A stretch of 64,000 nt of DNA, taken from assembly GCF_000364225.2 (NCBI RefSeq), contig NZ_AQFT02000001.1:248001-312000 (forward strand). Direction: 5' to 3'. Source of the DNA: Eubacterium plexicaudatum ASF492. GTDB taxonomy: Bacteria > Bacillota > Clostridia > Lachnospirales > Lachnospiraceae. Under the pieces are notes generated by a model that was given only the letters and a program-made list of their open reading frames with translations, did not search any database and was not told where the DNA came from. This document shows, in pieces, positions 39,196 through 47,990 of this stretch. A program made the translations under genes and the position numbers. Each line of letters starts with the position of its first letter. Position 1 is the first letter of the stretch.

Positions 39196-40041
39196 ATGCA
39201 TGTCAAAATGAAAACGATATTGCATGCTTTTGCAGCAGTTATCATTTTTTTTCTTACGGATTCTTTTTGTCTTGAGTTGGTTGGAATGGCAGCTTCGGTA
39301 TGTGGTTCGGCAATTTTACTCACTGCATTATATACAGGTCTGCACATTTTAAATGTTTGGATTGTTGTGTTTTTGTATTCTAAATATGTATGGAAAGTGT
39401 CTTTGCCGCAAATGTATCTGGGAAAGCCATTTCCGGCTTTGCGGCGGTGTATGGCGGCGCTTGCCGTGCCACTGGCAGTCGATGCCGTTTATTTCATATT
39501 TACAAAAGGTGATTTTAAGACCGGATGCGATACACAGGATGAGCTGGTGAATATTTTATTCCATGAGGTGTTCGGTTCCGGATTCCGGGTTGCTGTGACG
39601 GAAGGAATGATCTTTCAGGGTATGCTGTTTTATGTCATACAAAAAGGATTTGGAAAGAAAGCAGGGATTCTTATTTCCGCTTTTATTTATGCGGCAGCCG
39701 GTTTTATTCTCAATAACGGTTTTACTTTGCATGGGGCAGATCATGCAGGGACGTTTCTGCTGTTGTTTTTTATGGGACTGGCATTTACATGGATTACGAT
39801 TCAAACCAGTTCTGTCTGGCTTTCCGTAGTGATTCATTTTTGGTATAATGTCTTATCCGGCAATGCGTATATTTTACATATTGGTACCAGGCAGGATTTT
39901 CCTGCTGTTTTCACCTATACGGTGAGAACCGGTGGCATATGTTTTACTGATATTCCAATGCCGTCCATAGCAGTTTTTCTTGCATTGATGATTATGATAC
40001 GGATACGTATGAAAAAGGAGAATCAAAACAATGCCGAGTAA
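39196..40041 (+). CDS. CPBP-family (CAAX protease-like) membrane protein
   Basis: 281 residues with about eight hydrophobic helices. The CPBP region is seen as RVAVTEGMIFQGMLFYVIQK, FLLLFFMGLAFTWITIQTSS and VWLSVVIHFWYNVL. The usual EExxxR motif is reduced to E-G-M-I-F-Q, with the second Glu and the Arg replaced, so protease activity is doubtful. AGGGGAGG precedes the ATG. It is transcribed between the response regulator and its kinase and overlaps the kinase gene by 11 bases. Confidence 0.82.
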   Translation: MHVKMKTILHAFAAVIIFFLTDSFCLELVGMAASVCGSAILLTALYTGLHILNVWIVVFLYSKYVWKVSLPQMYLGKPFPALRRCMAALAVPLAVDAVYFIFTKGDFKTGCDTQDELVNILFHEVFGSGFRVAVTEGMIFQGMLFYVIQKGFGKKAGILISAFIYAAAGFILNNGFTLHGADHAGTFLLLFFMGLAFTWITIQTSSVWLSVVIHFWYNVLSGNAYILHIGTRQDFPAVFTYTVRTGGICFTDIPMPSIAVFLALMIMIRIRMKKENQNNAE

Positions 40042-41374
40042 GGAGCGGTGGACGCGAATAATGGGAAACGCAAATCAATCTGCCAGCCTGACAGGAAAAA
40101 TGCTGAAAGACCTGTTAAGCGGACTGGCTGTAGGTATATATATGATTTTTCTGCTGTATCTGGGAGGCATGAATATGCTTCAGCAGTATTTTTCCATTTA
40201 TTATACGAAGGAAATGGAATTAGTGGGGGAACTAAAGGAATATGCCAGGCAGAGTAAATTAAGGGCTACAGATGTTGGGGGACTGATCTCATGGATTGAA
40301 GAAAATGGAATTCGTGAATTAAAAATTGCACGAAACGGCTGGCTGCTATTTGACGCCTCCTATCCGGGCGTCATGCTGTCGGGCAGGAAGGAGCAGCCGC
40401 ACAGTAAATGGAGGATTTATTACCGGGTCACTTTTACTGACGGGGATGCAGATGTATATCTTTCTACCGGATTTGACGAAAAATATTATCGGGTGCTCCT
40501 TGCAGTTTCCGTGGCATCCGGGTTTGCTGCCTGTCTTGGAATTATCATTTCCGGGATGAAAGAGAATGTGGTTTATATTCAGTGTCTGGAGAAAGAAGTG
40601 GATGCCATTAAAAGAGGCAGTCTGCGGCAGGCGGTAACGGTAAAGGGAAAGGATGAGCTGGGACAGCTTGCCTATGGTCTGGATCAGATGCGCAGGCAGC
40701 TGTATGAAAAAGAGGAGATGGAAAAGGAGCTGCGTGCGGCACAGGAAAAACTTGTCCTTGGCATGTCGCATGATTTAAGGACTCCACTGACCGGACTGCT
40801 GGCGTATATGGAGGTAATAAAGAAGCAGGAAAGAGAGGGTGGGCTTAGTCGGGAATATATCGACAAGGCGTATGACAAGATTCTGCAGATCAAACATCTG
40901 TCCGATCAGATGTTTGAATATTTTTTTATTGATTCCCGTAAGGGAGTCGAGCCTGAATGTCCGGAAGAAATAAGCAGCGCTTTTGGGGATTATCTGTCCG
41001 AGCTGTGTGCCATGCTGGACTGCTGCGGGTTTTCCGTCAATGCTGCCAGCCTGCGGTGGGAACCCGTATTTGTCCGATTCGATACGGATTATCTGGGAAG
41101 GATTATAAACAACGTTTTTTCCAATATTGAAAGATATGGAGACAGGGAAAAGCAGGTGAAGATATGGCTGATTTATGAGCCGTACAGAGTGGGCATAGCC
41201 ATTCAAAACAGTATGGCGGTACCCGGACAATATGTGGAAGGGACCGGAATAGGAGTAAAAAACGTATCATTAATGATGGAGCAGATGGGTGGGTCGGCAG
41301 AGGTAGACCTGGCAGAAGGAAATTACCGGATCGTACTGTATTTTCCGCTGCAGCCGGAAAGCGAAACTTTATAA
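40031..41374 (+). CDS. sensor histidine kinase
   Basis: 447 residues: transmembrane helix (LLSGLAVGIYMIFLLYLGGM), about 110 residues outside, second helix (VLLAVSVASGFAACLGIII), HAMP-like linker, HisKA with phosphoacceptor His247 in LGMSHDLRTPLTGLL, and HATPase with the N box IINNVFSNIERYG and G box GTGIGVKNVSLMMEQMGG. AAGGAG precedes the ATG at 40031. It is the natural partner of the response regulator in the same operon. The signal is unknown; wall stress would fit the SH3 gene. Confidence 0.92.
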   Translation: MPSKERWTRIMGNANQSASLTGKMLKDLLSGLAVGIYMIFLLYLGGMNMLQQYFSIYYTKEMELVGELKEYARQSKLRATDVGGLISWIEENGIRELKIARNGWLLFDASYPGVMLSGRKEQPHSKWRIYYRVTFTDGDADVYLSTGFDEKYYRVLLAVSVASGFAACLGIIISGMKENVVYIQCLEKEVDAIKRGSLRQAVTVKGKDELGQLAYGLDQMRRQLYEKEEMEKELRAAQEKLVLGMSHDLRTPLTGLLAYMEVIKKQEREGGLSREYIDKAYDKILQIKHLSDQMFEYFFIDSRKGVEPECPEEISSAFGDYLSELCAMLDCCGFSVNAASLRWEPVFVRFDTDYLGRIINNVFSNIERYGDREKQVKIWLIYEPYRVGIAIQNSMAVPGQYVEGTGIGVKNVSLMMEQMGGSAEVDLAEGNYRIVLYFPLQPESETL

Positions 41375-41678
41375 AAGGCTAAGGCTGCAGCTATGGGGAT
41401 TGATAATTTTTTAAATGAATATGACATTCAAAGTGAAAAATTGCGAGTGAAGAATTATCTGTAGTATTTTAAGACATGGAAATTGATATCGTGGATAAAG
41501 ATATCAAAGAATTTGCTAATGCATACGTAAAATCAGATGAAACAATACTTAAAAATTTTATGGCGTTAGAAATTTGGAAGTTATTGTATTTGAAAATTTA
41601 TCAGCATTGATTGGAAAATTAAAAAAATAGACTGTCTGCTGACTATATCTCTGGCGATTTAGGTCAGCAGAAAGAAAT
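41375..41678. other. intergenic region with phage- or plasmid-like debris
   Basis: 304 AT-rich bases. Short frames such as EVIVFENLSALIGKLKK (ending about 41630) look coding but are interrupted by stops. I see no terminator or promoter I would defend. Confidence 0.35.
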
Positions 41679-42051
41679 TTATTCTCCGGAATTAAATTTA
41701 ACAAGTTTTTCCCAATCAATACTGCCGTCTTCTGTGCAAAAATTATTTGAAAACTCACGGACTAACCGATTCGATGCTTTCATATAACTTTCTTGAAAGC
41801 GTGCCACATATTTTTCTGGCAAGTCACCCATATATTCAATTAATTTAATATAGGAATGCTGTTAGGACAGAATCCACAATATCTGATGCGCTTTGCATTG
41901 CTTTGGCACGGTACAGGTATGGATTTTTACGTTTCATTACTTTGTTTATATTTAAGGTATCTATTTTGCGGATCAGGCTTTCATAAAAAGAGTTAAGGGC
42001 CTGTGCAATAGCCTGTACTACTGCCTGTTCATTATATGTTTTATTATCCAA
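41679..42051 (-). pseudogene. type II restriction endonuclease, middle deleted
   Basis: The first 68 residues (AVVQAIAQALNSFYESLIRK, KRKNPYLYRAKAMQSASDIV) and the last 55 or so (YMGDLPEKYVARFQESYMKA, CTEDGSIDWEKLVKFNSGE) resemble the two ends of PmeII-like type II restriction enzymes. The catalytic centre between them, about 200 residues, is gone and the junction near 41846 shifts frame. It overlaps the methyltransferase end by eight bases, as expected for a restriction-modification operon. The family name is from memory. Confidence 0.65.
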
Positions 42052-43233
42052 TGCAATCCCCTCCTAATTCAATAGCATATTTTATCCGGCTGTGGATATT
42101 TGTTCCACGGAAACGTTTTGTCTGGATAGCCGCGTTATGGTCGGCAACCGCGATGATCGCTTTTCCAAGGGCAACAGCTAAACCCACAGGTACAACATTA
42201 CCAATCTGCTTGTATTTTGCGGTGGTTGTTCCGATAAATTTCCATTCATCCGGAAACTGTTGTATCCGGGCATATTCCTGGACGCTTAACGGGTGGTTTT
42301 GTGTGGGGTGGCACATCATGGTTGCCTTCTGGACAGGCGATGTGACCAGGGTAGGGGAAGGCTGGTTAAAAGAAAGCCTCCTGTAAAAGCCGACTTTACC
42401 CCCGCCAGATTCATAGGCGCCGCCCATGGCCTGCTTGACCAGTTCTGGTGGCAGGCTGCGCCAATTCCCTCCTTCAGGCACTAATTTTAGGAATTCTAAA
42501 CGGTCATTGCTAAATGGGGTGTATTCCCCGCAGTCATATTCCAAATCTTTGATGATGTCATTTAAAGTCTGCCATCGGTAACAGCCGTCTTGGTGCATTT
42601 GAAAATGCGTAGGTATGGGAAGGAAAATATCTTCGTTGTCCCTGCTGCCGATTAACACAAAGCGTTCACGAAATTGTGGTACGCCATAATTAACAGCGTC
42701 CAGTACTCCATATACTGTTTTATAGCCTAATTTTCTAAATTCAGAAAGGATGACGTCAAGCACTGTACCCAGTTTTTGTTCAGGATCTTCCTTGTCTCGT
42801 TCGGAAAGGGGGACATGTTTTAACGGGGCAGACATTATCCCTTTTACATTTTCCATTATAAAGAACCTGGGGCGTATGTAATCAATCATCCGGATGAAAT
42901 CCATGAATAAGCTACCACGGGGGTCATTGATGCCCAGCCGTTTCCCTGCTGTAGAAAATGGCTGGCAGGGTGGACCTCCACAGATTAAGAATGGCTCCCC
43001 AGGGGAAAGGCAGGTGAAATCCAATAATTGCTGGGCTGGATTCCGCGGATATCGCCTTCTATAACGTTATGCCCATTTTCACGCATTGTAGCCACGCAGG
43101 AAAGGTCAAAATCCTGTCCGACAACTACGTTTAAGCCAGCTTTTTCCAATCCAATATCAAGCCCCATAGCTCCTGAAAACAGGGATATGGCATCCCTATT
43201 TTGCACATTGTCTTTATATCGCAAAATATTCAT
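42044..43233 (-). CDS. C5-cytosine DNA methyltransferase (frameshifted)
   Basis: Methylates cytosine C5 within a target sequence. Motif I is AISLFSGAMGLDIGLEKAG, motif IV GGPPCQPFSTAGKRL with the catalytic Cys, motif VI MENVKG, motif VIII QFRERFVLIG, and motif X KQIGNVVPVGLAVALG. The GG at 43038-43039 should be GGG: corrected, the text reads IRGIPAQQLLDFTCL and joins both frames. About 396 residues, normal. The start at 43233 has GGAGGG upstream. Downstream lies a deleted endonuclease and upstream a deleted vsr, so this is now a solitary methylase. Confidence 0.92.
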
Positions 43234-43252
43234 TTAAACCCTCCGTCAGACT

Positions 43253-43586
43253 TTATCTGTCAATATAGTCCTTTTCCAAATCGATTATATCATCAGAAGA
43301 CCCGATTTGCAACTCAAACCGTAAATCGTCGATAGCCTCAATGCATCCGGAGATATTTTTTAAAATGTCCTGCCCCCAAAAATGGATGGGTACCCAGTCC
43401 ATTGCTATTAGTTTTAGGTCGGCTTCCCGGTCACGTGCCATATTACGTTCTATTTTTCTAATCCAATAGTCTTTGTTTTTGCCAAGCCGTTGTTTCTTTA
43501 TCTCCCAATTATACACATGGAAAAATTCACTGTCGCAAAATATGGCTCATAGTGCGGCTTCTCTGTTCAGGTGTCATTATATCCAT
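43253..43586 (-). pseudogene. vsr: very short patch repair endonuclease (Vsr), middle deleted
   Basis: Vsr nicks at T:G mismatches made by deamination of methylated cytosine. The first codons MDIMTPEQRSRTMSHI match the typical Vsr N-terminus; then the frame breaks and resumes at CDSEFFHVYNWEIKKQRLGK and KIERNMARDREADLKLI, the Vsr C-terminal half. About 50 residues holding the catalytic Asp and the zinc-binding residues are missing. It lies just upstream of the methylase, as in many restriction-modification loci. Confidence 0.85.
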
Positions 43587-43780
43587 AAAAACCTCTTTCA
43601 ATTGATTGGGTTTATAAATCAGCTTAGTTGTTGCTGTGTATCAATAATACAGCAAAAAACTGTTCAATGGAAGAGTGAATATTTTTGATAAATTTTGTAT
43701 GAATGGCAAACCGCAATCCCACTGGCTTTAGACGGTGGGTTAAGGTAGTCAAAAGTAGTGGAATGTGTTATACTTGCGTT

Positions 43781-43938
43781 ATGGAAACATGGAAATCTAA
43801 AAACAGACGCAAGTATTTATTACAGTACCACATAATTTTTGTATGCAAATACAGAAAGAAATTACTGATATCAAAACAAATATCAGATGATATATTTCAG
43901 GAGAAATGCTGCGTAAATATATAGAAAATCAGGGATAG
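43781..43938 (+). pseudogene. tnpA: IS200/IS605 TnpA transposase, middle deleted
   Basis: The start reads METWKSKNRRKYLLQYHIIF then VCKYRKKLL, the typical first 40 residues of the Y1 transposase. Near 43895 it jumps to the last residues EMLRKYIENQG in another frame, stop at 43938. The HUH motif and catalytic Tyr are lost, about 80-90 residues. Confidence 0.85.
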
Positions 43939-43952
43939 GAAGGAGGCGGCGA

Positions 43953-44177
43953 ATGTTAAAAGCATACAAATATAGAATATATCCAAATAAAGACCGGAAA
44001 ATACAGATTGCAAAAACATTTGGCTGCTGCCGTTTTGTCTATAACCAGACACTTGCATATCGAAAAGAAACATATAGGAAGGAAAAGAAACCTGTCAGCA
44101 GGACAGACTGCAATAACTATTACGTACAGTCTGTGGCTATCAGAATACAGGCACAAAAATTACGACAAATAGCATAA
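43953..44177 (+). pseudogene. tnpB: TnpB (IS605 RNA-guided nuclease family), N-terminal fragment
   Basis: MLKAYKYRIYPNKDRKIQIA and FGCCRFVYNQTLAYRKETY are the classic TnpB opening. The frame ends after about 74 residues, so the RuvC domain and zinc finger are absent. AGGAGG precedes the ATG. A short open stretch at 44197-44360 (PVEIVGCEVDEAG, stop at 44360) might be its C-terminal tail, but I cannot confirm that. Confidence 0.8.
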
Positions 44178-44345
44178 GATAATAAAATATAAATAGGGAC
44201 GGTACAGCCCGAATTCACGCCTGTGGAGATAGTAGGTTGCGAGGTCGATGAAGCAGGTTTTTCAGAAAGTGATCCGCCCCATATGTGCGAAACGATTAAG
44301 GCACTGCCGGATAAAAACTTTGGAGCAACGGTAAAATCTGCTATT

Positions 44346-44746
44346 CATGTTGCCAGATGAACCATTCATGAAGAAAATGTCAGAAATCATCCTTCTTTTT
44401 CCGATAAATTAGTAAGCAATGCTGCAATAGGTGCATATCAGCATACAGGAAGAATACGGAAAAATATTACAAATGGAACAGGTTTTACAGAACGGACAGC
44501 ACAGGCACAGGATGTCTCGGATGCGGAAAAATCGGAGAATTTCAAAAAAGAAATCCGGAATGAGATTAATTCTATGCCATGGGGAGCAAATATATCTATA
44601 CAGATAACGGATGGGGATTTCAGGAAAATGATGGAAGACAGCAAGTTTAAAAACAAGATGATGAAGGTTATCAGGGAGGATGCTTTTTATGTAAAGAAAG
44701 TAGCAAAGAAGCGAGAGTATATGAAGTTGTTGGAGAAAAGAGGTTA
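44346..44746 (+). pseudogene. DUF6033-like protein remnant
   Basis: An open frame without a start: SNAAIGAYQHTGRIRKNITN, NFKKEIRNEINSMPWGANIS, IQITDGDFRKMMEDSKFKNK, MMKVIREDAF. The segment around ISIQITDGDFRKMM resembles a family common in Lachnospiraceae that I recall as DUF6033. A second short frame (44750-44855) could be a further scrap. The 5' part is missing. Confidence 0.45.
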
Positions 44747-44861
44747 AAACTAAAGCTGTCAGAAGATGATTTAAAATCATCACTTGAAAGGAAGCGTCTG
44801 ACTGAAAATGCCATAGAGCGGAAACAGGTGGGAATGAAGAAAGTGAGTGTATAGATAACAA

Positions 44862-45797
44862 ATGAAAAAAAGACTTTATATGATGACATTAATATTAATG
44901 GCAGGACTTTGCATTGGCTGTGGCAAAGAAAGGAAAGAAAGTAAAGATTTAAATATTGAAAGCAGATCTTCTCAAGTAGAAGAACAATCTGGCCCTGAAA
45001 GCAGAGAAAACAATGATATCGAATTGAATGATAAATCAAATGTGGATTTTACGTATGATTATTCCGGAGATATTAAGGCAGATGTCGACGATGTGGTGTC
45101 AGGTTCGGCATCCCTGCAAAAAGAATTGGAAAATATTGAGAAGATTATCGAAAAGTATACGTTGCTTGCAGAGGCAGCTCAGACCCAGGGAGAAATGAAT
45201 ATATCATCCGAATGGTTTTTCGTAATATGGGATACGGAATTAAATAACCTTTGGGGCAGATTCGGTAATTGTGCAGATCAGCAGACAAAGGAGAAGATGC
45301 TGAAGGAACAGAGGAACTGGATTGCCATGAAGGAAGAAGTGACATTACTGAACCTTGGGTCTGTCGAAGAAAATGGCAGCATATATCCTGCTCTTCAGAA
45401 TTCCTTTCTGGAGAAGATTACAAAGAATAGAGCTTATGTTCTTGCAAATGAGCTGGCAAAGATAAAGGGAGAATCTTTTGTCATGCCGGAAAAATCAGCA
45501 AAGTACGGTTTGTTTGTAGATAACCAGGGAACGGGTAACGTATACAGTTCCCTGATCACGCGACAGGGATGGGAAGGAAACGATGAAGCGATTATTTCCA
45601 TTTACAGACAGGGTAAAAAGGAAGGAACCTTTGTTGACAATGGAAACGGAGAGCTAACTTTCACGTCAGATGATGGAAGTATAAAAGGAATTATCAAAAT
45701 TAACGGATGGGATGGCGCAAGTTTTAAAGTTACTGAGACATCAGGAGAGTCTGTTTTTTCCGTAGGAGAAGAAGTCAAATTTCTTTTTGCATTTTGA
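44862..45797 (+). CDS. lipoprotein with LprI-like (DUF1311) domain
   Basis: 311 residues. Lipobox around Cys20 (LILMAGLCIGCGKE), a polar linker rich in Glu, Ser and Asn, then a helical LprI-like segment WDTELNNLWGRFGNCADQQT, EQRNWIAMKEE at about 125-165, matching the W-x-x-x-L-N and Q-R-x-W-I pattern of lysozyme-inhibitor LprI-like domains. A beta-rich C-terminal domain (from about 205) follows. The ribosome site is weak. The role may be protection against lysozyme, but this is family-level inference. Confidence 0.72.
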   Translation: MKKRLYMMTLILMAGLCIGCGKERKESKDLNIESRSSQVEEQSGPESRENNDIELNDKSNVDFTYDYSGDIKADVDDVVSGSASLQKELENIEKIIEKYTLLAEAAQTQGEMNISSEWFFVIWDTELNNLWGRFGNCADQQTKEKMLKEQRNWIAMKEEVTLLNLGSVEENGSIYPALQNSFLEKITKNRAYVLANELAKIKGESFVMPEKSAKYGLFVDNQGTGNVYSSLITRQGWEGNDEAIISIYRQGKKEGTFVDNGNGELTFTSDDGSIKGIIKINGWDGASFKVTETSGESVFSVGEEVKFLFAF

Positions 45798-45868
45798 CGG
45801 ATACGAAGATTTTGAGCCAATGTGGCGTATGTTTACAAAACAGCACAAAATTGGGAAAGGAGATTGAA

Positions 45869-46414
45869 ATGGATATTAAAGTAACAGCAAAAAGCCATCG
45901 GTCAAATAGCGCGGGAGCAGGAAAAATATCATTTAAGAAAGAATGGAAGCTGTCTGATTCCCTTCGGGAAAAGATAACGCAATATGCCAGGGAGGATGCG
46001 GCGCAGAACGTTTATATGGGAAACAGGTTCCTCGCTTTGCGCAAAAGCGAGGTCGCCAAAGTTGCGCCAAACAGATCTGCGCTGATCGGGCAACTCAATC
46101 AGGATATGGTAAATATGGAGAAGATACGGGAAGCAGATGAGAGGTGGCTGTGCATTCTCTTTGGCGAGCCGTATGAAGCCAAGTTCCAGTCGGAAGGTAC
46201 GGGTTCCGCTATTCACGTGTATGATGAGAACGGCGACGAGATACTGACCTACACGGCGGGCGTGGGCTGGCATGAGAAGGAATCAAAAGCGGAGACGAAA
46301 GTACACGGGGCTTTGAAGTTCGCCTACTATGGAGCATACCGGGCGGCAAGGCAGGAAATAAATGCCGGCGTTGCAGATATGGAGGTGCAGAGCGGCTTTG
46401 ACGCAAGGGCGTGA
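45869..46414 (+). CDS. hypothetical protein
   Basis: 181 residues, start at the ATG after GGGAAAGGAGA. It is soluble, with a basic N-terminus (MDIKVTAKSHRSNSAGAGKI), a helical middle (LREKITQYAREDAAQNVYMG) and a beta-rich part (IHVYDENGDEILTYTAGVGW). No family recognised. It follows the LprI-like lipoprotein by 71 bases and is near DUF6033-like debris, so the three may once have formed one accessory cluster. Confidence 0.65.
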   Translation: MDIKVTAKSHRSNSAGAGKISFKKEWKLSDSLREKITQYAREDAAQNVYMGNRFLALRKSEVAKVAPNRSALIGQLNQDMVNMEKIREADERWLCILFGEPYEAKFQSEGTGSAIHVYDENGDEILTYTAGVGWHEKESKAETKVHGALKFAYYGAYRAARQEINAGVADMEVQSGFDARA

Positions 46415-46456
46415 GGAGAATAGAATGTATAACAGAATTGTCAGAATATGGAATGA

Positions 46457-46488
46457 AAACAGTGGCTGCATGATTGCAGCCACTGTTT
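46457..46488. terminator. bidirectional terminator
   Basis: Perfect 14-base stem AAACAGTGGCTGCA / TGCAGCCACTGTTT with a TGAT loop, between convergent genes. Confidence 0.88.
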
Positions 46489-46505
46489 GATTTAATGCAT
46501 ACACT

Positions 46506-47326
46506 CTAAATTTCGGTAACAGGGATTTCAATCCGGATGATATAATCCTCAATTTTGTCAATGACATTTTCATTGATGCCCATTTCATAAGAATACCCAT
46601 GAAGAGCCAGATTGTGTTTTTTGGCGTATGAAAAAATTTCTTCATACCGCTCAGGTATTTTGTCCCAGCTTCCTTTATGGAAAGTTCTCAGATATTTCCC
46701 AGCGGGAGTTGTGTGCATGGTTGACTGGTATGTGAGAAAAGGCACTTCAATAAAAAGCTTGGAATAATCATCAAAGTTTCCGTTCTGCAGGCTGGAAACG
46801 GCAATCATGGAGCCGTAGGAAGCATCGTGAAGGCGTCCGAGATGGTATTTTTCCGTTTCGGCAGTAATCAGCTCTACTTCTTCTTCAAAGGAAGTGTCAG
46901 GGTTTACATCAACCGTTACAAAACTGCGCTCTTTATGCTCAATCATACTGATTTTTGATAAATCCATTGTCATGAGTGTAATCATATGCTCGCGTTGTGT
47001 ACACAGAGTTGTCCTGATTGCCTGCAGGTGCATGAGCTGTGAATCAAGGTCTGCTATTTTTTCGTCCAGTAGATTTTTTAAGTTTTGGGCGGAACGGTCT
47101 TTCATAAAATTGTGTACTTCGTTAATGGGAACTTCCAGTTCACGCAGCAGCAGAATAGTTTCTAGGACCGGGCTTTGGTAGTAATTATAGCAGCGGTATC
47201 CGTTTTCGGGGTTGATGAAAGCCGGTTTGAACAGTCCGATCTCGTCATACCACATGAGCGTCTTTTTGTTGATGCCGTGCATGGCTGCGAACTGGCCGAT
47301 TGTGAGAAGTTTGTTTTTTTATTCAT
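46506..47326 (-). CDS. MerR-family transcriptional regulator (frameshifted near start)
   Basis: The ATG at 47326 has GAGGTGACC upstream. Adding one base around 47310-47320 gives MNKKTKLLTIGQFAAMHGIN and joins the main frame with the MerR helix-turn-helix (KKTLMWYDEIGLFKPAFINP, GYRCYNYYQ), the dimerisation helix (about 80-120), and a GyrI-like effector-binding domain (VTVDVNPDTSFEEEVELIT, MHTTPAGKYLRTFHKGSW). About 273 residues. It is divergent from a MATE efflux gene and likely senses a drug-like compound that the pump exported. Confidence 0.88.
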
Positions 47327-47357
47327 GGTCACCTCATAAAATAATTTAAAAATTGTA

Positions 47358-47388
47358 TTGACCGAACGGTTACTGTACGGTTTAGAAT
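47358..47388 (+). promoter_or_regulatory. MerR-type promoter with 19-base spacer
   Basis: TTGACC (47358-47363) and TAGAAT (47383-47388) are separated by 19 bases, the long spacing typical of MerR-activated promoters. The spacer carries the dyad ACCG...CGGT. It faces the MATE gene. Confidence 0.75.
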
Positions 47389-47389
47389 A

Positions 47390-47926
47390 GCATACATAGG
47401 GAACAAATACAATACCATCATCATGTATGTGCTGATGTTTGCAAGCTCTTTGTATACCGGGTATTCTTACGGGGGTGCTCCTATGCTGAGTTTTTATTAT
47501 GGGGAGCAGAACCATGAAAAATTAAAGAAGCTGGTTGCGCTGAGCATGAAAGTGATCGCAGTGATTTCCGTGGTCACGGTTGCAGCTTCTTTTATGCTGA
47601 CAAGACCGCTGGTATCCGTTTTTGCCCGGCCGGATAATCCGGTGTATGATCTGGCAGTAGCGGGAAACAGGATATGTACGGTGGCATTATTCTTTATTGG
47701 ATTCAATATTTTTGCAAGTGGGATGTTTACCGCATTATCCAACGGGATTGTTTCGGCTGTCCTTGCCTTTTCCAGATCGTTTGTATTTATGCTGATTACG
47801 ATGATTGTGCTTCCGCTTCTTTTAGGGGTAAATGGAATTTGGCTGGCAACTCCTGCAGCGGAACTGATGGCGCTCGCATTGTCATCTTTTATGTTCTTAA
47901 AATACAGGAAGAGATACGGTTATTAA
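47390..47926 (+). pseudogene. MATE efflux transporter, C-terminal part only
   Basis: An open frame starting inside the protein (AYIGNKYNTIIMYVLMFASS), with GGAPMLSFYYGEQNHEKLKK and four to five membrane helices to the end. About 178 of the usual 440-450 residues remain. The missing 5' part was removed exactly between the promoter and this point; there is no ribosome site or start. Confidence 0.88.
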
Positions 47927-47945
47927 GGAGTCTGCAATATTCTGT

Positions 47946-47976
47946 GCCGGCAGACTTTTGGTCTGCCGGCTTTTTT
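47946..47976 (+). terminator. terminator of the MATE gene
   Basis: GCCGGCAGAC TTTTG GTCTGCCGGC followed by TTTTTT. Confidence 0.92.
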
Positions 47977-47990
47977 GATGTTCAGCCACT

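Larger units (their letters stand above)
43700..44177 (+). mobile_element. IS200/IS605 element remnant
   Basis: A CCCACTGGCTTTAGACGGTGGG hairpin at about 43716 precedes truncated tnpA and tnpB genes in the usual order. Such hairpins are typical of IS605 ends. Neither gene is complete, so the element is inactive. Confidence 0.75.

Noticed and set aside
39196..40041. CPBP protein as an active CAAX-type protease
   Set aside because: The EExxxR catalytic motif is not intact, so I describe it only as a family member.
43700..44177. Functional TnpB with guide RNA
   Set aside because: The RuvC and zinc-finger regions are missing, so no working RNA-guided nuclease is present.
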